Assembly: GCF_000297775.1 (NCBI RefSeq) | Contig: NZ_JH815515.1 | Coordinates: 236,122 to 286,281 of the forward strand | DNA from: Sutterella wadsworthensis 2_1_59BFAA | GTDB lineage: Bacteria; Pseudomonadota; Gammaproteobacteria; Burkholderiales; Burkholderiaceae_F | Direction: 5' to 3' | DNA: 50,160 nucleotides | Shown here: in pieces, positions 15,393 through 23,178 of the stretch | Layout: each line of letters starts with the position of its first letter | Numbering within the stretch: the stretch's first letter is position 1 | Made by a program: the position numbers and the translations under genes | The notes under the pieces: generated by a model | Told to the model about the DNA's origin: nothing | Database searches by the model: none | Seen by the model: only the letters and a program-made list of their open reading frames with translations

Positions 15393-15692
15393 ATGAATGC
15401 AGTTGTCCGCAACGGTTGCTGTGAGATCAGAGGCGGCGCCGGCAAGCCCCGCGTCACGCTTCCCCCGATGAACATCGACGAAGCCATCCTTCATCGCGAC
15501 CATGTCGCCGTCGTCCTGAGAAACGGCTACTGTCAGCTTTACAACACCGAAGGCAAGCTCGTCACGACGTACAGTGTCAACGACGCCAAGTTCGTCCGCT
15601 TCGTCGGCGACGACCAGCTGGCCATCCACCGCCGCAACGGCCGCGTCGAAATCCACGACTTCACCGGCCGTCTCGTCCGCGTGTCCGCCTGA
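15393..15692 (+). CDS. Small three-repeat beta protein of unknown function
   Basis: A 99-residue protein with a very strong AAGGAGGAG ribosome site. Three imperfect units, each containing a [RN]NG-x-C/V-x-[IL]-x(4)G-[KR] pattern, can be seen: VRNGCCEIRGGAGKP, LRNGYCQLYNTEGKL and RRNGRVEIHDFTGRL. This resembles short beta-propeller-like or YD-type strand repeats, but three units cannot close a propeller alone. There is no signal peptide. Function unknown. It lies alone between the pyrE terminator and the lipoprotein pair. Confidence 0.7.
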   Translation: MNAVVRNGCCEIRGGAGKPRVTLPPMNIDEAILHRDHVAVVLRNGYCQLYNTEGKLVTTYSVNDAKFVRFVGDDQLAIHRRNGRVEIHDFTGRLVRVSA

Positions 15693-15911
15693 TCAGGGCC
15701 CGCGACGCACCGCAAAGCCGCAGATTCCGCAGCGACCGGCGGCTTTTCTACATCCACTGCATCCTGCCTGCGCAAGGATGCGTAACGTCTTGTTTCGGAC
15801 CGCAGCCCTCATCCGCCCGCCGCACCCGCAATGGTGTATCGTGAGGATGTGGACTGAACGGAAGATCAGTCCAAAATGACCGTTTTTTCGACCCAAGACA
15901 AGAACAAAGCC

Positions 15912-16436
15912 ATGCCCCAGAAGAAACTCCTCGTGATCGGCCTTTTCAGCCTGACCGTCGCCCTCAGCGGCTGCGCCACCGACGGCAACTACTATCGTTC
16001 CGACGTCTACAGCTCCAGCCAGGTGAACCAGGCTCAGCGAGTGAACACGGTTGAAATCATCGCCATCAATCCCGCTCAGGTGGCCGTGAACAACAGCGAA
16101 AACTCCGACCGTGCCCGCGCCACGGGCGCCATCCTCGGCGCGATCGCCGGCGCCGCCATCGGCAACCACAACAACCACTCGACCTCGTCCCGCGTCCTCG
16201 GCGGCCTTGCCGGCGGCGCGATCGGCGGTCTTGCAGGCGACGCCGTCGGCGGCTCCGGCACGACCTATGTCGACGGCGTGCAGCTCGTCTACCGCTCCTC
16301 CGACGGGCAGGTCTACCAGTCCACGCAGGTCGGCCGCATCTGCGAATACAAGCTCGGCTCCGCCATCATGGCCTCGTCTCGCAGCGGCGAGACCCGCATC
16401 CAGCCGAACAACCCGTACGGCTGCGACAAGCGCTGA
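15912..16436 (+). CDS. Glycine-zipper outer-membrane lipoprotein (SlyB/Pcp-like)
   Basis: A 174-residue lipoprotein. The start at 15912 (MPQKKLLVIGLF) gives a signal peptide ending in lipobox ALSGC. The central part (about residues 75-115) is a glycine-zipper with GAILGAIAGAAIG and VLGGLAGGAIGGLAG, forming a hairpin of two membrane-inserting helices, as in SlyB and Pcp. The C-terminal region has VYQSTQVGRICEYKLG. Such proteins stabilise the outer membrane. An upstream in-frame ATG at 15876 would mask the signal peptide. The next lipoprotein gene follows after 27 bp. Confidence 0.85.
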   Translation: MPQKKLLVIGLFSLTVALSGCATDGNYYRSDVYSSSQVNQAQRVNTVEIIAINPAQVAVNNSENSDRARATGAILGAIAGAAIGNHNNHSTSSRVLGGLAGGAIGGLAGDAVGGSGTTYVDGVQLVYRSSDGQVYQSTQVGRICEYKLGSAIMASSRSGETRIQPNNPYGCDKR

Positions 16437-16463
16437 TCCGGGTTTCCTGAAGGAAGTGTCATC

Positions 16464-16943
16464 ATGAAGAAGCAGATCATGACGGTCGCCGCCCTCGGCG
16501 CCGCTCTTCTCGCCGCAGGCTGCACGACCAATGCCGACCGCCGCGCCGAGCAGTACGCCGAAGCAGGCGGCCAGATGGAGTACAACATCGGCGTCGTGAA
16601 GGCCGAACAGGAACGCATCCAGGCCGAGGAATACTACGCCGAACAGGCTCGCCAGAAGGCCGAAGCCCAGAAGCAGGCCGCCAAGGCGAAGGCCGACAAG
16701 GCCCGCGCCCAAGCGAACGCCAAGGCCAACGCCGCCAAGAAGGCCAAGCAGGACAAGCTTGATGCACTCGCCCTTCGCGAACGCGAGCTCAAGGTCCGCC
16801 TCGCCGAGCTGAAGGTCCAGGAGCGTGAAGCCCAGGTCGGCACGTCCGTTGCCGAAGAGGCCGTCCGCACCGAGAAAGCCCGTGAAAAAGTCGAACTCGA
16901 GCTTGAACGCACCCGCGCCGAAATCAAGAAGCTCGACCAATGA
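16464..16943 (+). CDS. Coiled-coil lipoprotein
   Basis: A 159-residue lipoprotein: signal peptide with lipobox LAAGC (cysteine about residue 20), then an almost wholly helical, Ala/Lys/Glu/Gln-rich coiled coil. Nearly all residues from 45 to the end are heptad-compatible. GAAGGAAG precedes the ATG. It is presumably cotranscribed with the glycine-zipper lipoprotein and may act with it in the periplasm. No precise family recognised. Confidence 0.78.
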   Translation: MKKQIMTVAALGAALLAAGCTTNADRRAEQYAEAGGQMEYNIGVVKAEQERIQAEEYYAEQARQKAEAQKQAAKAKADKARAQANAKANAAKKAKQDKLDALALRERELKVRLAELKVQEREAQVGTSVAEEAVRTEKAREKVELELERTRAEIKKLDQ

Positions 16944-16978
16944 GCCCGGCCAAGGCCCTCAGGCCTGAAACCTTGAAC

Positions 16979-17013
16979 AAGGCCCCGCAGGATTCGCTCC
17001 TGCAGGGCCTTTC
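16979..17013 (+). terminator. Terminator between convergent units
   Basis: The AAGGCCCCGCAGGA/TCCTGCAGGGCCTT stem with a TTCGC loop is followed by TTCGTTTG. It closes the lipoprotein pair and faces the minus-strand gene ending at 17037. Confidence 0.75.
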
Positions 17014-17036
17014 GTTTGTTCAAGCCGTTGCCGAGG

Positions 17037-18392
17037 TCATTCGAACAGGCTGTCGACCTGCCTTGCCTGAGCCTCCCTCGCCTTCTTCTCCTCGAGAAGC
17101 GCGTCCCAGACGGCCTCCTCTTTCTTCACGCCGTCGATGCCGGCGAAGAATTCAAGGGTGCCCTCCTCGACGGTGCTGCCCGCGGCCTTGCGATAGGGCG
17201 TGAAGCGGATGACGGCAGGCCAGACGTTGCGCGCAGGCGCCTCGCCCGCCTCGAATTCGCCGGGCTTGCCCGTGGGCCTGTAGCGCTTTTCAAGCGCAGG
17301 CAGCACGGAGGCAAATCCCACGGCGTCGCCGCGGCTCTGCAGGAAGAGGCGCGTGAGCCTGCCGCTGTCGGCGGCAATCCACGCCAGCGACTGATATTCG
17401 CCCGGCACCCCGAAACAGGGACCGCTGAGCGCATAGGTCGAGGAGCCGTCCTTCGCATGGCTCGGCCCCAGGATGCGGCAGCGCTTGCCGTCGGCCTTCG
17501 CCTTGACGTCGGCCGCCGTCGAGATGCCGATCGAAAGTCCCGCAAAGCGCGGTGCGCGGTGAGCGGGATCGGCCTCGATCCAGGCGCGCGTCTCGCGGAT
17601 CTGGCGCGCCGTCGCGCCGTACTCGACCGTGAAGTCGTCGCCCTTGACGGGGCCCACGGAGAGTTCTGCGGTCTTCGTGCGCCAGCAGTCGCGCCCGCCA
17701 TCCGAAGTCCAGATGCCGTCGGGATTCATCGAGGGCGTCATCTCCCTGAGGGCCTCGAGCACGCGGGGACGCTCCTTCGCGGGAATCCTCAGGAAGACGT
17801 CGGAGAGAAGTCCGCCGTCCGTGTAGTAGACGAGAATGCTCGTGACGCCGAGATCGAAGTCCTGACCCGTGATGATGTGGCGTCTGCCGTAGCGTCCGTC
17901 GTCATAGAGGCGGGCATTCTTGCCGAAGACCTCCTCGACGTCCTTGAGGCTCGTCACGTAGGGCATGAAGTCCAGAAACGGCGGCACGATCGCAAGAGGC
18001 GACACCGCATCGGCCGTGCGCAGCTCGGCAACACCGTCCGCTCCGGACTCGGCCGCACTCCCCGCGCCGGCATCCTCGTTTTTTTCCTCAGACTTTGCGT
18101 CCGCCGCCCCGGTCTTGTCCCCGGCCGTTCCTTCAGCGACTTCCTGAGCCGCATCCGTACGAGCCTCTTCGGCCTTCTCCCCTTCGGGCGAGGCCTCCCC
18201 CGTCTCCGAGGCGGAGGCGAGGCCGTTCACCACGCTGTCGAGCGCGTCCTCCGACTCCGAGTCCGGAGCGGATGCGGGCGCAGCCACGGGGGCGGCGGTG
18301 GACGCCGCCAGAGCTGCGGCGGGCGCTTCGGCCGCGATGGCCGGCAGGGCCAGCGAGGCGATGGCAAGGGCGATGAGCTTTTTGTTCTGCAT
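17037..18392 (-). CDS. Secreted protein of unknown function with long Ala/Glu-rich linker
   Basis: A 451-residue protein. The start at 18392 (MQNKKLIALAIASLALPAIA) gives a clear signal peptide cut after AIAAEA; the frame extends upstream to 18608 without sense. Residues 20-130 are a low-complexity, Ala, Glu, Ser and Gly rich segment, probably unstructured. The C-terminal 300 residues form a globular region with VTSLKDVEEVFGKNARLY, a TSILVYYTDGGLLSDVFL strand pair and cysteines in DCWRTK, KRCRIL and GPCFG. No enzyme motif is evident and I do not recognise the domain. Probably periplasmic or cell-surface. Confidence 0.7.
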   Translation of the reverse strand: MQNKKLIALAIASLALPAIAAEAPAAALAASTAAPVAAPASAPDSESEDALDSVVNGLASASETGEASPEGEKAEEARTDAAQEVAEGTAGDKTGAADAKSEEKNEDAGAGSAAESGADGVAELRTADAVSPLAIVPPFLDFMPYVTSLKDVEEVFGKNARLYDDGRYGRRHIITGQDFDLGVTSILVYYTDGGLLSDVFLRIPAKERPRVLEALREMTPSMNPDGIWTSDGGRDCWRTKTAELSVGPVKGDDFTVEYGATARQIRETRAWIEADPAHRAPRFAGLSIGISTAADVKAKADGKRCRILGPSHAKDGSSTYALSGPCFGVPGEYQSLAWIAADSGRLTRLFLQSRGDAVGFASVLPALEKRYRPTGKPGEFEAGEAPARNVWPAVIRFTPYRKAAGSTVEEGTLEFFAGIDGVKKEEAVWDALLEEKKAREAQARQVDSLFE

Positions 18393-18688
18393 GTCGAGAC
18401 CAGTGTGGGCCGCAGGCTCTTGGGCGGGCGGCGCGTCTTCAATAACGAGTTCTATATTAGCGGGATTTTGACGCCGGAACACGGAGAGCGCGGCGAGTGG
18501 CCCTCTCGCCAAGAGGCTTTCAGCCGTCCATGCTATCCTCCCTGCATCACGCATCCCTCGGCCCCAGCCTGTCCCGCAGGCGCCCTCAGACTGCCTCAGC
18601 TTTATCACCGATCCTGACCGTTACGTATTCCGATCGTTGCATCGGCTACAATGTGGCCGCTCTTCAATCCCGCCCGTCACCCGCCGAC

Positions 18689-19378
18689 ATGAAACGCCTT
18701 CTCCTCCCCGCCGTCCTTGCAACGATCCTTGCGGCCGGATGCGCCCAGAATTCGACGCCCGCTCCGTACGGATCCTGCGCCACGCAGCCCTCCAAGCCCC
18801 AGGCCGTGCGCACGTCGGCGGCGCCCGAACTCAAGGCGAAGGCTCAGGCTGCGGCCGATGACGCAGGCAAGCCCGCCTCCTGCATCGTGGCGGCCCCGCT
18901 CTTTCGCCCAGACTTCCGCGCAGGCGTGAGGTTCGACGAAACGCAGCGCATGAGGTTCTCCTTCTCGAAGGAGGCCGTGAGCGAAGGCGCCCCCGAACAG
19001 ATTCCCGACTTCTCCGCCTCGATCATCGTCAAGGGCGACTCGATCAGCGCATCCCTCTCCGCGCTAAACACGCCCTTCTGGCGCATCAGCGCAACGCCCT
19101 CGACGACGGCCGAGTCCCGCCATCCGCTCCTTTCCTCAAGATTCCGCGCCAAGGGCCTCATCAGGGACCTCACCTTCATGTACTGGCCCGTGGACTCGAT
19201 CAGGGCCTCCCTCGCCAAGACCTGCCCCGACTGCACGCTCTCCGTCTCGGGTTCGACCCGCACACTCGCCCGAAGCGGCCAGCGCGTGCTCGAATCGAGC
19301 ACCCGGGGCGGCGCCACGGTTCTAAGGAACTACCCTGAGGGATACGAGCTCTCCATCGAGCCCGAAAGCGCCCGATAA
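18689..19378 (+). CDS. DUF3261-like lipoprotein
   Basis: A 229-residue lipoprotein starting MKRLLLPAVLATILAAGC, with the acylated Cys at residue 20. The body follows the DUF3261 plan: QRMRFSFSKE, a strand-rich middle with SIIVKGDSISASLSALNTPFWRI, the short WPVDSIRASL segment matching the family's LAD-QLA-WP region, and a C-terminal NYPEGYELSIE. This family often sits in aryl-polyene or fatty-acid-like gene clusters, none of which is present here. It is divergent from the secreted protein at 17037-18392; TACAAT at 18647-18652 is a possible -10. Confidence 0.6.
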   Translation: MKRLLLPAVLATILAAGCAQNSTPAPYGSCATQPSKPQAVRTSAAPELKAKAQAAADDAGKPASCIVAAPLFRPDFRAGVRFDETQRMRFSFSKEAVSEGAPEQIPDFSASIIVKGDSISASLSALNTPFWRISATPSTTAESRHPLLSSRFRAKGLIRDLTFMYWPVDSIRASLAKTCPDCTLSVSGSTRTLARSGQRVLESSTRGGATVLRNYPEGYELSIEPESAR

Positions 19379-19403
19379 TCGAGGTCAAATCACGCAAAAC
19401 GCC

Positions 19404-19432
19404 ACGGCCGCAGTCATCCGCGGCCGTTTTTG
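19404..19432 (+). terminator. Terminator of the DUF3261-like gene
   Basis: A perfect ACGGCCGC/GCGGCCGT stem with an 8-base loop is followed by TTTTTG. Confidence 0.85.
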
Positions 19433-19485
19433 CATGTCTTCGAACCTCCTCCTGCGCACGTCAGAATGTGACACGATTCAGGGAA

Positions 19486-19536
19486 ACGTCATCAATGCGT
19501 CATGGCATCGTCATGAAAAATGGCACACAATATAAG
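19486..19536 (+). promoter_or_regulatory. Pho-box-like triple repeat and -10 of ppk
   Basis: Three heptamers ACGTCAT, GCGTCAT and TCGTCAT start at 19486, 19497 and 19508, exactly 11 bp apart, the spacing of PhoB operator half-sites (consensus CTGTCAT). The last ends 16 bp before TATAAG (19531-19536), so the array takes the place of the -35, as in PhoB-activated promoters. This suggests induction of polyphosphate kinase by phosphate starvation. Confidence 0.65.
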
Positions 19537-19577
19537 AATCGACATTCGTTGTGCTGCTAGACAAGGACAATAGAGAC

Positions 19578-21872
19578 ATGACTGATTCCAAGAACCCCCA
19601 GCCCGAAGCCTCCGCCGCGACCGAAGCTGCCCCTCAGCAGGCCGCGCAGGCCGAAGCCGCGGGCAAGCCCGCCCGCCGCACGACCGCACGACGCACCGCC
19701 AGAAAGACGGCCGAAAAGACCGTTGAAAAGTCCGTTGAGAAAGCCGGGGCTCCCGTCGCCCCCAAGATCGTCGACGTTGACGATCCGTCCCTCTACATCA
19801 ACCGCGAGATCAGCTGGATCGAATTCGACCGCAAGGTGCTCGAGACGGCCGCCGATCCGACGGTGCCGCTGTTGCAGCGCGTTCAGTTCCTCGCAATCTT
19901 CTTCAACAACCTCGATGAGTTCTACATGGTTCGCGTGATGAACCTGCAGCGTCAGGCCCGCATGGGTGCGGAGCCCACGGGCGCCGACAGGATGCCGCCC
20001 GCCCGCCAGCTCACCGAGATCCGCCGCAAGGTCACCGAAATGCTCGAGGTCGCCGAAGACCTCTGGCTCAAGACCCTCAAGCCCGCCCTCGAGAAGAAGG
20101 ACATCAAGTTCGGCCGCTACTCGCAGCTCTCTCCGAAGCGCCGCAGCGCGCTTGACCGCTACTTCGACCGCCAGATCTTCCCGATCCTCACGCCGCAGGC
20201 CGTCGACGCGGGCCATCCCTTCCCGATGATCTCGAACACGAGCATCAACTTCGTGGTCGAACTCGAAGGCGTGCACGCCGACGAGCCGGGCAAGGTCCGC
20301 TTCGGCCGCGTGAAGTGCCCGAACAACGTCCCGCGCTTCCTCTTCCTGCCCGAAGACGCCGACGAGACGACGGTGCTTGACGTGCGCTCGCGCGAAGGCA
20401 CGATCATCATGGTCGAGGACCTCATCATGCAGCGCATGGAGAAGCTCTTCCCGGGCTACCGCGTGCGCTCCCAGGGCCTCTTCCGCATCACCCGCAACAC
20501 CGACGGCGAAATCGAGGAGGACGAGGCCGACGACCTGCTCGCGGCCGTGCGCGACTACGTCGAGCAGCGCCGCTTCGGCTCCATCGTGCGCCTCGAGCTC
20601 GAGCGCGGCATGCCGCAGTGTCTGCAGGACTTCCTCGTCAAGCATCTCGGCACGCGCCCCTATCAGGTGTTCAAGTCCAGAATGCCGCTCGCCTTCAGCG
20701 AGTTCATGGGCCTCGGCGGCATCGACCGCCCCGCGCTCAAGTACCCGCCCTTCCACCCGACGCTTCCCGAAGCGCTCGAGCCTGAAACCGACACGTTCGC
20801 CGCGATCCGCAAGCGCGACCTGATGTTCTACCACCCGTACGAAACCTTCGGCGGCGTGCTCAACTTCCTGCAGAAGGCCGCGACCGATCCGAACGTCGTC
20901 GCCATCAAGCAGACGCTCTACCGCTGCGGCAGCGACTCGCCCGTGGTGAGGAGCCTCCTTGAGGCCCGCCGTCTCGGCAAGCAGGTCACGGCCGTCGTGG
21001 AGCTCAAGGCCCGCTTCGACGAAGAGCAGAACATCAACTGGGCCGAGGAACTCGAAGCCGCCGGCGTCAACGTCGTCTACGGCTTCGCCGGCCTCAAGAT
21101 CCACGCCAAGCTCTGCCTCGTCGTGCGCCGCGAACCCGAGGGCCTGCGCCGCTACGTGCACGTGGGCACCGGCAACTACAACGCCGGCTCCGCCAAGATC
21201 TACACCGACCTCGGCATCCTCACGGCCGACGACGCAATCTGCGACGACGTCCAGGACCTCTTCAACGTGATGACGGGCTGCGGCATCATCGACGAATACC
21301 GCAAGCTCTTCGTCTCCCCGAAGGGCACGCGTCCGAACATCGTCCGCCTCATCGAGGAAGAGGTCGCGCTGCACAAGAAGCACGGCGGCGGCCACATCAT
21401 CCTCAAGTGCAACCAGCTCGTCGACCCGGGCATCGTGCGCGAGCTCTACAAGGCCAGTCAGGCCGGCGTGCGCATCGAATGCATCGTGCGCGGCATCTGC
21501 TCGATCCGTCCGGGCATCCCCGGCGTCTCCGAGACGATCACCGTCCGCTCGATCGTCGGCCGCCTGCTCGAGCACGCCCGCATCTACTACTTCCGCCATG
21601 CGGGCAACGAGAAGATGTACGTGGGCAGCGCCGACCTGATGCCGCGAAACCTCAACGGCCGCATCGAAGTCCTCGCACCAGTCACGGATCCCGACATCCG
21701 CGCCAACGTGCTTGACCAGATCGTCCGTCCGCAGCTCGCCGACAACATCCACGCCTGGGAACTCCAGGCCGACGGCAGCTACGTCAAGCAGCATCCCGCC
21801 GAGGGCGAGGCCGTCTACGACTCCCAGGAAGAGATCGGCCGAGTCCTCAACCTGATGAAGCGCCGCAAGTGA
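19578..21872 (+). CDS. ppk1: Polyphosphate kinase 1
   Basis: A 764-residue enzyme that polymerises ATP gamma-phosphate into polyphosphate. After an N-terminal extension of about 62 residues rich in Ala, Lys, Arg and Thr come the four PPK domains: YINREISWIEFDRKVLE, FFNNLDEFYMVRV, then the phospholipase-D-like catalytic halves with DPNVVAIKQTLYRC, GLKIHAKLCLVV (the autophosphorylated His) and VHVGTGNYN, and a second His in GRLLEHARIYYF. It is longer than E. coli Ppk (688) because of the basic N-terminal tail. The start at 19578 has AAGGA about 12 bases upstream; the in-frame ATG at 19551 is weaker. Expression is probably PhoB-controlled. Confidence 0.96.
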   Translation: MTDSKNPQPEASAATEAAPQQAAQAEAAGKPARRTTARRTARKTAEKTVEKSVEKAGAPVAPKIVDVDDPSLYINREISWIEFDRKVLETAADPTVPLLQRVQFLAIFFNNLDEFYMVRVMNLQRQARMGAEPTGADRMPPARQLTEIRRKVTEMLEVAEDLWLKTLKPALEKKDIKFGRYSQLSPKRRSALDRYFDRQIFPILTPQAVDAGHPFPMISNTSINFVVELEGVHADEPGKVRFGRVKCPNNVPRFLFLPEDADETTVLDVRSREGTIIMVEDLIMQRMEKLFPGYRVRSQGLFRITRNTDGEIEEDEADDLLAAVRDYVEQRRFGSIVRLELERGMPQCLQDFLVKHLGTRPYQVFKSRMPLAFSEFMGLGGIDRPALKYPPFHPTLPEALEPETDTFAAIRKRDLMFYHPYETFGGVLNFLQKAATDPNVVAIKQTLYRCGSDSPVVRSLLEARRLGKQVTAVVELKARFDEEQNINWAEELEAAGVNVVYGFAGLKIHAKLCLVVRREPEGLRRYVHVGTGNYNAGSAKIYTDLGILTADDAICDDVQDLFNVMTGCGIIDEYRKLFVSPKGTRPNIVRLIEEEVALHKKHGGGHIILKCNQLVDPGIVRELYKASQAGVRIECIVRGICSIRPGIPGVSETITVRSIVGRLLEHARIYYFRHAGNEKMYVGSADLMPRNLNGRIEVLAPVTDPDIRANVLDQIVRPQLADNIHAWELQADGSYVKQHPAEGEAVYDSQEEIGRVLNLMKRRK

Positions 21873-21910
21873 TCCGCGCGCCTCATCCCGTCAGGCCTGT
21901 GATCTGAACC

Positions 21911-21943
21911 CGAAGCCCGCGGTCTCCTGCCGCGGGCTTCGCC
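21911..21943 (+). terminator. Weak hairpin after ppk1
   Basis: GAAGCCCGCGG/CCGCGGGCTTC stem with a short loop. No T-run follows, so termination strength is uncertain. Confidence 0.5.
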
Positions 21944-22068
21944 GCATATCCCCCATCGGGTGCGGCCTCACTTCACGTTTTCGGACTCGTTCGACGGACT
22001 TCTTCTTTAGTACAATCTAAACCCGTTGAAAATGTAGAAACGCTCTGCTCCCGCAGAGCCTCAATCGC

Positions 22069-22731
22069 ATGAAGTACCTGATTGTCGATGATCACGCGCT
22101 CGTGAGGAGCGCCCTTTCCATGATGCTTCTCGACCGGGATCCCTCGGCCGAAGTGCTGACGGCCGGCGACGTGCCCACAACCCTTGAGCTCATCGGGCGT
22201 GAAGGCGAGACCGCCGACCTGCTCATTCTCGACCTGAACCTGCCCGGCGTCGAAGGCACGGAGCTGATGGAGGAAATCGTCCGCCGCCAGCCCATGCTCA
22301 AGATCCTCGTCCTTTCGGGCCTCACCGACCGCGGCCGCATCATGCGCGTACTGCAGCTCGGCGCAGCGGGCTTCGTGCCGAAATCCCTCGACACCGACAT
22401 GCTCACGAACGCCATTGAGTTCGTCCTCAGGGGCGGCGTCTTCATTCCGTCCAAGCTGCTCGCCGAAAGCCAGCGCGAGGGCTTCTTCTCCGAAACCGCC
22501 CGCTCGCTCCCGCACCTCTCGAGCAACGCCCCCAAGCTCACCGACCGCCAGAAGGACGTGCTGATGCTTCTCGCCAAGGGCGCGCCCATCAAGCGCATCT
22601 GCCTCGAGCTCAACCTCTCCGAGGGCACCGTGAAGACCCACGTCGCCGCCATCTACCGCATCTTCGGCGCAAGCAACCGAACCGAGGCCCTTCTTGCAGC
22701 CCGCCGCGCGGGCTACAGCATCGAGATCTGA
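22069..22731 (+). CDS. NarL/FixJ-type response regulator
   Basis: A 220-residue two-domain regulator. The receiver domain has the acidic pair IVDDHALVR, the phospho-acceptor Asp 55 in LLILDLNLPG, and the conserved Lys in FVPKS. The LuxR-type helix-turn-helix near residues 155-215 reads LTDRQKDVLMLLAKG then LNLSEGTVKTHVAAIYRIFGASNRTEAL. No kinase gene is adjacent. The hybrid sensor kinase at 27836-29722 likewise lacks a separate regulator next to it and is a possible partner, but this is conjecture. Confidence 0.9.
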   Translation: MKYLIVDDHALVRSALSMMLLDRDPSAEVLTAGDVPTTLELIGREGETADLLILDLNLPGVEGTELMEEIVRRQPMLKILVLSGLTDRGRIMRVLQLGAAGFVPKSLDTDMLTNAIEFVLRGGVFIPSKLLAESQREGFFSETARSLPHLSSNAPKLTDRQKDVLMLLAKGAPIKRICLELNLSEGTVKTHVAAIYRIFGASNRTEALLAARRAGYSIEI

Positions 22732-22752
22732 CGATCCCGCCGCACAAGCCCT

Positions 22753-22790
22753 GAGGCCCCGCAGGACGAGAGTCCCGCGGGGCCTCTTCG
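22753..22790 (+). terminator. Terminator of the response regulator
   Basis: GAGGCCCCGC/GCGGGGCCTC stem, followed by the moderately T-rich TTCGTCTGCG. Confidence 0.65.
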
Positions 22791-23178
22791 TCTGCGTCTC
22801 CCCTTCCTTCTCCTTTTGCGTCTCCGCCTCTCCGCTTCCCTTCCCGCGCAGGCTCCTCCACGAATTGTGGGTTTTTCACAACACTACTCCTCGCATGTCC
22901 GCGCTACGACACTTGTCCTAAAAACACGACATTCTTCCTCATCCGTTCGCACTAGTTCCAAAAACAGCACGCCGTTCCCCGTCCGTCCGCAACCGCCTGC
23001 AGCAGAACGAAACTTGAAGAACACACCCGGAAGTGCGCTTTTCCCTCGTCCTGAATTCCGCCTCACCTCAGACATTTGTAACCGCCGCACGAAGTTGAGC
23101 GAACGCGTCCTGAAAGCGGATACATTGAATCGACCAAGCGGTGCACTTCCGCATCCCCCACTCATACGGAGAACACAC
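22791..23178 (+). promoter_or_regulatory. Long upstream region of the porin, with 40-bp imperfect tandem repeat and promoter
   Basis: No gene is visible in this 388-bp stretch. Positions 22910-22949 and 22950-22989 are two adjacent 40-bp units, 28 of 40 identical, each starting CACT and containing CCTAAAAACA or CCAAAAACAG. A promoter candidate is TTGAGC (23095-23100), 18-bp spacer, GATACA (23119-23124). GGAG precedes the porin ATG. The repeats may bind a regulator of porin expression. Confidence 0.45.

Noticed and set aside
15693-16940. A 415-codon minus-strand open frame opposite the two lipoproteins
   Set aside because: The plus-strand genes have signal peptides, lipoboxes and ribosome sites; the minus frame is a Gly/Val/Leu-rich shadow.
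19557-21794. A 745-codon minus-strand open frame opposite ppk1
   Set aside because: It mirrors ppk1 exactly and shows no recognisable protein motifs.
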